A DNA stretch of 64,000 nucleotides from Rhizobium sp. L43 (GTDB lineage Bacteria; Pseudomonadota; Alphaproteobacteria; Rhizobiales; Rhizobiaceae), in assembly GCF_002531725.1 (NCBI RefSeq), contig NZ_NWSQ01000024.1, forward strand, positions 1 through 64,000. Direction: 5' to 3'. Below are positions 58,240 through 64,000 of this stretch, piece after piece. Positions within the stretch are counted from its first letter, which is position 1. Every line of letters starts with the position of its first letter. Both the position numbers and the translations under genes were made by a program. The notes below the pieces were generated by a model. The model worked only from the letters and a program-made list of their open reading frames with translations. It had not been told where the DNA came from and did no database searches.

Positions 58240-60806
58240 GCGGCACGCCTGAACCCGTCGATCTCACCAATTGCGATCGCGAACCGATCCACCAGTTCGG
58301 CGCAGTTCAGCCTTTCGGCTTCCTTTTGGTGATATCCCTGGACTGGATCGTCACACGCGCCTCCGCAAATCTGGTGGAATTCCTCGGTATTACTCAGGCC
58401 GACGCGCTCGGCCGCCCTGTCTCCTCGGTGATCACACCCGAGGCCCTCCATACAATCCGCAACAAGCTTACCACGCTGCGCGGTTCCGACGTCGTCGAGC
58501 GCATGTTCGGCATTGCCCTGACGCCCGATCAAAACCGGTTCGACGTTGCCGTACATCTGAACGAAGGTCAGGTCATCATCGAAGGCGAACGCTGCCAGGA
58601 AGACAGGCACAACGCCCCTTCGCTCTCCATGCGCAGCATGATGTCCCGCCTCGACCACGCGGAAACAATGGAAGCTTTCTTCCGAGAGGGAGCAAGACAG
58701 GCGCGCGCCCTGACCGGCTTCGATCGGGTGATGGTCTATCGTTTCGACGAAAGCGGCTCCGGCGAAGTGGTGGCGGAAGCCGCCCGGGCCGGCATCGGCT
58801 CGTTCCTCGGGCTGCACTATCCGGCGTCCGACATTCCGGTGCAGGCGCGCGCGCTTTATCTGCGCAACCTGTTCCGCATCATTGCCGATATCGACGCCCT
58901 GCCCGTGCCGGTCCTTCCGCACCTTGACGCGCTTGGCCAGCCGCTCGATCTCTCCATGTCGGTATTGCGTTCGGTCTCGCCGATCCATATCGAATATCTG
59001 AAAAACATGGGTGTCGGCGCATCGCTTTCCATATCGATCGTCGTCGACGGCAAGCTCTGGGGCCTGTTTGCCTGCCACCATTACAACCCACGTCTGCCTT
59101 CGGCCCAAAGCCGCTCCACCGCCGAACTCTTCGGCCAGATGTTTGCCTCGCGCCTTGAAAGCCGCGAACGGCGGTTGGCTCTCGACTACGAAACCAAGGC
59201 ACGCCGCATCGCCGACCGGCTTCTGACTTCCGTGGCAGACAATGCCAGCCTGCTCGACGATCCGGCCTGGTTGATCGAGGCCCTCGCCGACGCCATTCCT
59301 GCCGACGGCATCGGCGTCTGGATCAACGGCCGGCTGGCCGTTGCCGGCATCGGGCCGGATGAGAGAAGTTTCGCAGCCCTTGTCCGCCATCTCAACCGCA
59401 ACGCCGCCGGCCGCATCTATGCCGTCGACAGGCTCACGGAAACCTATCCGGATCTTGAGGTCGACGATGTAGTGGCAGGCATGCTCGCCATCCCGATCTC
59501 GCGTTCGCCGCGCGATTACGTCGTGCTCTTCCGTCAGGAGCTGGTGCGCACCGTCCGCTGGGCCGGCGACCCGCATAAGCCGGTGGAATACGGACCCAAC
59601 GGCCCGCGGCTGACGCCACGCAAGAGTTTCGAGGCCTGGTCTGAACTGGTGCGCGGTCGCTCGCTCCCCTTCTCGGAGGCCGAGCGCCGTGTCGCCGAAA
59701 CGATCCGCGTCACGCTGATCGAAGTGGTGCTGCGCCTGGCCGACGAGGTCAGCATGGCGCGCCAGATGGCAAACGAGCGCCAGGAACTGCTGATCGCCGA
59801 GCTGAACCACCGCGTCCGCAACATATTGAGCCTGATCACCGGGATCATCCGGCAATCGCAGACGACCTCGGTCAGCGTTGGCGACTACATTCGCCAGATC
59901 GAGGGCCGGGTCCAATCGCTCGCCCGCGCTCACGACCAGATCACCCGCGACCACTGGGCACCCGCTTCGCTCAGGCAATTGCTGCTGGCCGAGACCGCCG
60001 CCTATCTCGGGAAAAATGCGCAACGCATCAAGATGAGCGGCGACGACGTCCTGCTCGAACCGCAGGCCTTTTCCACCGCCGCCCTGGTTTTCCATGAGCT
60101 GATGACCAACAGCGCCAAATATGGCAGCCTTTCCGGCGCCGGCAGCGGCACGGTCGAACTTGGCTGGCACCGCGATGACGAAGGCAATCTGCGCATCGGC
60201 TGGCGTGAAAGGGATGGTCCGCCCGTCATCGAACCCACGCGCCACGGCTTCGGTTCGACGATCATCCGGCGCTCGATTCCCTACGACCTCGGCGGCAAGG
60301 CGGAGGTCCGCTATAGCAGGGACGGGCTCGAGGCGGATTTCAATATTCCGGCGCGTTATGTCGTGGGCCCGACGAGCGAACGCTCACATTCAGCTCCGGT
60401 CGGAGCAAGCGAACGCAACACGGTTCACGACAATCACCAGCCGCTCTTCGGCCTGAATGTGCTGCTGGTCGAAAACAACCTGATCATCGCCATGGACGGG
60501 GAGGAAATCCTGCGCCGGCTGGGCGCCGAAGTGGCAACGGCGCCCAGTGTCGCGGAGGCGATGGAAATCCTGGCCGGCCAGTCCTTCGATCTGGCGCTGC
60601 TCGATGTCAATCTCGGCGATGAGACGAGTTTCGGGATTGCCGACCGGCTGGCAGCCGACGGCGTGCCCTTCGTTTTTGCCACAGGCTATGGGGAGGGCAT
60701 TGCCCAGGCGAACAGCCATTCCGACGCGCCCGTGTTGCAAAAGCCCTATACGATGGAAGGCGTGACGGACACCCTCGCCCGGATGCCGCTTGCCAAAAGG
60801 CAATAA
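58236..60806 (+). CDS. bphP: Bacteriophytochrome with HWE kinase and receiver domain
   Basis: 856 residues. Order: PAS with the biliverdin-binding Cys13 (LTNCDREPIHQFGAVQPFGF), GAF with PASDIP (196-201), PHY with the tongue motif PRKSF, an HWE histidine kinase (ELNHRVRNILSLI, His about 525; FHELMTNSAKYGSLS; WRERDGPP), and a C-terminal receiver (LNVLLVENNLIIAMDGEEIL; Asp about 789 in LALLDVNLGD; Lys in LQKPY). It senses red/far-red light. The HWE kinase class links it to stress-type signalling. Confidence 0.95.
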   Translation: MSGTPEPVDLTNCDREPIHQFGAVQPFGFLLVISLDWIVTRASANLVEFLGITQADALGRPVSSVITPEALHTIRNKLTTLRGSDVVERMFGIALTPDQNRFDVAVHLNEGQVIIEGERCQEDRHNAPSLSMRSMMSRLDHAETMEAFFREGARQARALTGFDRVMVYRFDESGSGEVVAEAARAGIGSFLGLHYPASDIPVQARALYLRNLFRIIADIDALPVPVLPHLDALGQPLDLSMSVLRSVSPIHIEYLKNMGVGASLSISIVVDGKLWGLFACHHYNPRLPSAQSRSTAELFGQMFASRLESRERRLALDYETKARRIADRLLTSVADNASLLDDPAWLIEALADAIPADGIGVWINGRLAVAGIGPDERSFAALVRHLNRNAAGRIYAVDRLTETYPDLEVDDVVAGMLAIPISRSPRDYVVLFRQELVRTVRWAGDPHKPVEYGPNGPRLTPRKSFEAWSELVRGRSLPFSEAERRVAETIRVTLIEVVLRLADEVSMARQMANERQELLIAELNHRVRNILSLITGIIRQSQTTSVSVGDYIRQIEGRVQSLARAHDQITRDHWAPASLRQLLLAETAAYLGKNAQRIKMSGDDVLLEPQAFSTAALVFHELMTNSAKYGSLSGAGSGTVELGWHRDDEGNLRIGWRERDGPPVIEPTRHGFGSTIIRRSIPYDLGGKAEVRYSRDGLEADFNIPARYVVGPTSERSHSAPVGASERNTVHDNHQPLFGLNVLLVENNLIIAMDGEEILRRLGAEVATAPSVAEAMEILAGQSFDLALLDVNLGDETSFGIADRLAADGVPFVFATGYGEGIAQANSHSDAPVLQKPYTMEGVTDTLARMPLAKRQ

Positions 60807-60809
60807 AGG

Positions 60810-61460
60810 TCAGCTCTCAAGACCATTCGGTCGCAGCCCGCCAATAAAGAGCTGCTCCAGAAACCGCGCCGCATCCTCGAAGCGCCCCTCGCCGGCATGT
60901 TCCTGTCCGAGCACCGCGCGAACCTGGACGTCGAAATCCGCGTAATGCTGCGTTGTCGACCAGATGGAGAAGATCAGGTGGTAGGGGTCGCATTTGACGA
61001 TCTTGCCCGATTTCGCCCAGGCGCGGATGACCTCCGCCTTCTCGTCGACCAGCTCCTTCAGCGGACCCTTCAGCTCGTCTTCGATATGCGGCGCCCCCTG
61101 CAGCACCTCATTGGCGAAGAGCCGGCTTTCGCGGGGAAAATCGCGCGCCATCTCCAGCTTGCGCCTGATGTAGCTGCGGATTTCCTCCTCGGGATTGCCC
61201 TCGGCGTCGAAGGCGCGCAGCGGCTCCAGCCAGGTGTAGAGCACCCGGTCGATCAGCGCCCGGTGCATGGCTTCCTTCGTGCGGAAATAATAGAGCAGGT
61301 TGGGTTTCGACATGCCGGCCACTTCGGCGATCTGGTCGATGGTCGAGCCGCGGAAGCCGTTTGCCGAAAACACGTCGAGCGCCGCCTCCAGGATCTGCTC
61401 TTCCTTCTCCTCCTGGATTCGCGTCCGCCTCAGGGTTTTCGCTGCTCTCGGTATGGTCAC
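60810..61460 (-). CDS. rutR: RutR-like TetR regulator of pyrimidine breakdown
   Basis: 216 residues. N-terminal TetR helix-turn-helix (EEQILEAALDVFSANGFRGS, TIDQIAEVAGMSKPNLLYYF) and a C-terminal domain of RutR type (GKIVKCDPYHLIFSIWSTTQ, HYADFDVQVRAVLG). E. coli RutR binds uracil/thymine and represses pyrimidine-use genes. It is divergent from the amidohydrolase-dihydropyrimidinase genes with a RutR-like box between, which fits. Confidence 0.85.
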   Translation of the reverse strand: MTIPRAAKTLRRTRIQEEKEEQILEAALDVFSANGFRGSTIDQIAEVAGMSKPNLLYYFRTKEAMHRALIDRVLYTWLEPLRAFDAEGNPEEEIRSYIRRKLEMARDFPRESRLFANEVLQGAPHIEDELKGPLKELVDEKAEVIRAWAKSGKIVKCDPYHLIFSIWSTTQHYADFDVQVRAVLGQEHAGEGRFEDAARFLEQLFIGGLRPNGLES

Positions 61461-61605
61461 AGGCTGTTATTTCCCCTTGAAATTCAACTTCTTCGCTCAA
61501 GTTTTAGCGGAAGGCATCCCCTGCCGCTTTCTTGAGCAACTGCCCTTATTTTTATCGGCAATTTTCGTGATTTTCGTCTTGAGCCCGGCGGTGGAAGTTG
61601 TAATG

Positions 61606-61621
61606 TTTACCAATCGGTCAA
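61606..61621. promoter_or_regulatory. RutR-type operator candidate
   Basis: TTTACCAATCGGTCAA matches the E. coli RutR consensus TTGACCANNTGGTCAA at 12 of 14 fixed positions, between the divergent rutR-like and amidohydrolase genes. Confidence 0.55.
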
Positions 61622-61762
61622 ATTATCCGCCAGATGAAAAACAAAGGCAACTGGCGATTTTCCGGCGCTCGACAAAACCAATAAGGGGGCGCAGGAAGGA
61701 CCACGGGAACAGGCAGGCATGTCCCTTCGCGTGACTGCCGCAAACAGGTGAGGGCATAGGAA

Positions 61763-63016
61763 ATGGTGGCAGCACCAGGCGAGAACATGCGCGTCAATGG
61801 CGACCGTCTCTGGGACAGTCTCATGGACATGGCGAAGATCGGCCCCGGCGTGGCCGGCGGCAACAATCGCCAGACGCTGACGGATTCGGATGCGCAAGGC
61901 CGCAGCCTTTTCAAGACATGGTGCGACGAAGCGGGCCTCTCCATGGGCATCGACCGCATGGGCACGATGTTTGCCACTCGCCCCGGCACCGACCCCGATG
62001 CCCTGCCCGTCTATGTCGGCTCGCATCTCGACACCCAGCCGACCGGCGGCAAATATGACGGCGTGCTGGGTGTGCTTGCCGCCCTCGAAGTCGTGCGCAC
62101 CATGAACGATCTCGGCATCAAAACGAAGCACCCGATCGTCGTCACCAACTGGACGAACGAGGAAGGCGCGCGTTTTGCCCCCGCCATGCTGGCCTCAGGC
62201 GTCTTCGCCGGCGTGCACAGCCTGGATTTTGCCTATAACCGCAGGGATCCCGAAGGCAATCTGTTCGGCGACGAACTGAAGCGCATCGGCTGGGTCGGCG
62301 ACGAAGAGGTCGGCGCCCGCAAGATGCACGCCTATTTCGAATATCACATCGAGCAGGGCCCGATCCTCGAAGCCGAGGACAAGCAGATCGGCGTCGTCAC
62401 CCATTGCCAGGGCCTGTGGTGGCTGGAATTCACCCTGACCGGCAAGGAGGCCCACACCGGCTCGACGCCGATGAACCTACGCGTCAATGCCGGCCTCGCC
62501 ATGGCCCGCATCCTGGAGATGGTCCAGGGCGTGGCGATGAGCGAGCAGCCCGGTGCCGTCGGCGGCGTCGGCCAGGTGTTCTTCTCGCCGAATTCGCGCA
62601 ACGTCCTGCCGGGCAAGGTCGTCTTCACCGTCGACATCCGCTCGCCCGACAAGGCCAAGCTCGACCGCATGCGGGCGAAGATCGAGGCGGAAGCGCCTGA
62701 GATCACCGATGCGCTCGGTGTCGGCTGTTCCATCGAGGCGATCGGCCATTTCGAGCCGGTCACCTTCGATCCGAAACTGGTCACCTCGGTGCGCGATGCC
62801 GCCGAACGGCTCGGCTACAGCCACATGAACATCATCTCCGGCGCCGGCCACGACGCCTGCTGGGCCGCCAAGGTCGCGCCGGCGACGATGGTCATGTGCC
62901 CCTGCGTCGGCGGTCTCTCTCACAACGAGGCCGAGGAGATTTCCAAGGAATGGGCGACGGCGGGCGCCGATGTGCTGTTCCATGCAGTGGTCGAGACGGC
63001 GGAGATTGTGGTGTGA
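61763..63016 (+). CDS. Beta-ureidopropionase-type Zn-dependent amidohydrolase
   Basis: 417 residues of the M20 / N-carbamoyl-amino-acid hydrolase family. Metal-site motifs: VGSHLDTQPTGGKYDGVLGV, NWTNEEGARFAPAMLASGV, FEYHIEQGPILE, SGAGHDACWAAKV and GGLSHNEAEE. With dihydropyrimidinase just downstream it should cleave N-carbamoyl-beta-alanine, the last step of reductive pyrimidine breakdown (PydC role). Allantoate or N-carbamoyl-amino acids remain possible substrates. Confidence 0.88.
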   Translation: MVAAPGENMRVNGDRLWDSLMDMAKIGPGVAGGNNRQTLTDSDAQGRSLFKTWCDEAGLSMGIDRMGTMFATRPGTDPDALPVYVGSHLDTQPTGGKYDGVLGVLAALEVVRTMNDLGIKTKHPIVVTNWTNEEGARFAPAMLASGVFAGVHSLDFAYNRRDPEGNLFGDELKRIGWVGDEEVGARKMHAYFEYHIEQGPILEAEDKQIGVVTHCQGLWWLEFTLTGKEAHTGSTPMNLRVNAGLAMARILEMVQGVAMSEQPGAVGGVGQVFFSPNSRNVLPGKVVFTVDIRSPDKAKLDRMRAKIEAEAPEITDALGVGCSIEAIGHFEPVTFDPKLVTSVRDAAERLGYSHMNIISGAGHDACWAAKVAPATMVMCPCVGGLSHNEAEEISKEWATAGADVLFHAVVETAEIVV

Positions 63017-63606
63017 TGGCTAGCGTCGCGCCCGGAGCCCCCTCATCCGACCCTTCGGGCCACCTTCTCCCCGCTGGGGAGAAGGGAACGGTGCACGTTG
63101 CGGCTTCCCCCTTCTCCTCTCGGGGAGAAGGTGCCCGGAGGGCGGATGAGGGGGCTCCGGGTGCGACGAAAATTATCAAGCAGGATATCCGGAAACATCG
63201 CACCGACAAAACCGACCAGGCCAGGGCTCTTCGCCGCAATGAAACCGAAGAGGAATACCATCTGTGGAGCGACCTGCGCTCCCGCCGCTTGAACGGCTAT
63301 AAGTTTGCAAGGCAAGTTCCTCTCGGTCCGTTCATTGTCGATTTCCTCTGTCGCGAAAAACGATCGATCGTCGAAGTCGACGGCTTCCAGCATGCCGAAA
63401 GCGTCACCGATCAACGGCGAACCGAATGGCTCAATGCAAATGGCTATTCGGTCCTGCGCTTCTGGAATCAGGAAGTCTCTCGCGAAAGACGCTCGGTACT
63501 CGAAACAATCCTGGCAGCATTGGAAGGCCGGTTTGAAGCCAGCAAGGAGACGCTCAGCTTCTATTCACCAGCCGAATCTACAGACAAGAACGGGGAACGA
63601 CCATGA
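63016..63606 (+). CDS. DUF559 endonuclease-like protein with repeat-encoded N-terminus
   Basis: 196 residues from ATG 63016, overlapping the previous stop (ATGA). Residues 75-170 are the DUF559 domain: ALRRNETEEEYHLWSDLRSR, LNGYKFARQVPLGPFIVDFL, REKRSIVEVDGFQHAESVTD, GYSVLRFWNQEVSRE. It has a Vsr/restriction-nuclease-like fold with acidic residues in VDF and EVDG. The first 50 residues are translated from a RIME repeat, so the true start may lie further downstream. Role unknown. Confidence 0.75.
   Translation: MASVAPGAPSSDPSGHLLPAGEKGTVHVAASPFSSRGEGARRADEGAPGATKIIKQDIRKHRTDKTDQARALRRNETEEEYHLWSDLRSRRLNGYKFARQVPLGPFIVDFLCREKRSIVEVDGFQHAESVTDQRRTEWLNANGYSVLRFWNQEVSRERRSVLETILAALEGRFEASKETLSFYSPAESTDKNGERP
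63031..63162. repeat. RIME-type palindromic repeat inside the DUF559 frame
   Basis: CCCGGAGCCCCCTCATCCG on the left is mirrored by CGGATGAGGGGGCTCCGGG on the right, with CACCTTCTCCCC/GGGGAGAAGGTG inside. This is the classic rhizobial palindrome, different from the repeats at 2706 and 11146. Confidence 0.85.
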
Positions 63607-64000
63607 CCACAGTCATCAAGAACGGCACCATCGTCACCGCCGACCTCACCTACAAGGCTGACGTGAAGATCGACGGCGGCAAGATCGTCGAGATCGGGCC
63701 AAACCTCTCGGGCGACGAGACGCTCGATGCCACCGGCTGCTACGTCATGCCGGGCGGCATCGATCCGCATACCCATCTCGAAATGCCCTTCATGGGCACC
63801 TATTCCTCCGACGATTTCGAGAGCGGCACGCGCGCGGCCCTTTCCGGCGGCACGACGATGGTGGTCGATTTCGCCCTGCCCGCCCCCGGCCAGTCGCTGC
63901 TGGAAGCGCTGACCATGTGGGACAACAAGTCGACCCGGGCCAATTGCGATTATTCCTTTCACATGGCGGTCACCTGGTGGAGCGAGCAGGTGTTCAAGGA
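63603..64000 (+). CDS. Dihydropyrimidinase (hydantoinase), cut by the window end
   Basis: The first 132 codons are present: TTVIKNGTIVTADLTYKADV, GCYVMPGGIDPHTHLEMPFM (metal-binding HTH), GTYSSDDFESGTRAALSGGT, TMVVDFALPAPGQSLLEAL. It opens the dihydropyrimidine ring made by PreTA to N-carbamoyl-beta-alanine. The start overlaps the DUF559 stop by 4 bp. The remainder (about 350 residues) lies outside. Confidence 0.93.
   Translation, partial: MTTVIKNGTIVTADLTYKADVKIDGGKIVEIGPNLSGDETLDATGCYVMPGGIDPHTHLEMPFMGTYSSDDFESGTRAALSGGTTMVVDFALPAPGQSLLEALTMWDNKSTRANCDYSFHMAVTWWSEQVFK

Noticed and set aside
58083..60245. 720-codon minus-strand frame opposite bphP
   Set aside because: Antisense shadow; bphP has all phytochrome domains.

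Overview
The window looks like a chromosomal segment of a Rhizobium species of the R. leguminosarum/etli type carrying one complete-looking prophage. The host call rests on a hmuPSTUV haem-uptake operon divergent from an unusually long tonB, an EcfG-NepR-PhyR general stress locus with GGAAC-N16/17-CGTT promoters, RIME-like palindromic repeats, and TGA-N9-TCA boxes typical of RirA-controlled genes. Assignments come from reading the sequence and recalling protein families; no search was run.

Left host arm (1-18935). A ThuA-family gene cut by the window edge, a TetR/SMR efflux pair with a 14-bp perfect palindrome upstream, a frameshifted group II truncated haemoglobin and a DUF423 membrane protein come first. 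An iron/haem block follows: a three-gene operon (DUF2325, unknown, IsdG-like monooxygenase), tonB, a secreted protein, and hmuPSTUV. Next are two small stress-type membrane genes behind an EcfG-like promoter, then ecfG, nepR, phyR and an HWE-type histidine kinase. The arm ends with preT-preA (first step of reductive pyrimidine breakdown), an FtrA/GlxA-type AraC regulator, and the 5' part of a rhodanese-like gene.

Prophage (about 18940-55276, 36.3 kb). It splits the rhodanese gene just after the catalytic cysteine. A large serine integrase sits next to attL. Most other genes run leftward on the minus strand: terminase, portal, scaffold, SU10-like capsid, adaptor, stabilisation-type protein, tail fibre and virion proteins, tail lysozyme and tail collar fibre. 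Large portal, adaptor, stabilisation and ejection-type proteins, with no tape measure or sheath, suggest a short-tailed (podovirus-like) particle. A plus-strand island (38.7-40.5 kb) holds a DUF5681 terminase-small-subunit-like gene. The middle holds a coiled-coil/winged-helix protein, two long non-coding structured regions, a second serine recombinase, an HNH-like protein, an SGNH-hydrolase tail enzyme and an endolysin. The right part holds many small unknown genes, a VapE-type ATPase beside G-rich inverted repeats, and a DUF2958 gene.

The most notable unexplained signals are in the prophage. One is a non-coding RNA candidate at about 41.1-41.46 kb, where two consecutive long hairpins display the same loop sequence GAACCCARAGG ahead of a terminator. 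The other is a recurring TAAATAYGG element just upstream of several late genes, reminiscent of phage late promoters.

Right host arm (55278-64000). It starts with the 3' part of the rhodanese gene, then a quinone-oxidoreductase-like gene divergent from a LysR regulator, then a haem oxygenase-bacteriophytochrome operon. It ends with a RutR-like regulator, a beta-ureidopropionase-type amidohydrolase, a DUF559 gene whose 5' end is made of a RIME repeat, and the start of dihydropyrimidinase. PreTA on the left and the hydrolases on the right together form the reductive pyrimidine pathway, with the prophage between them.
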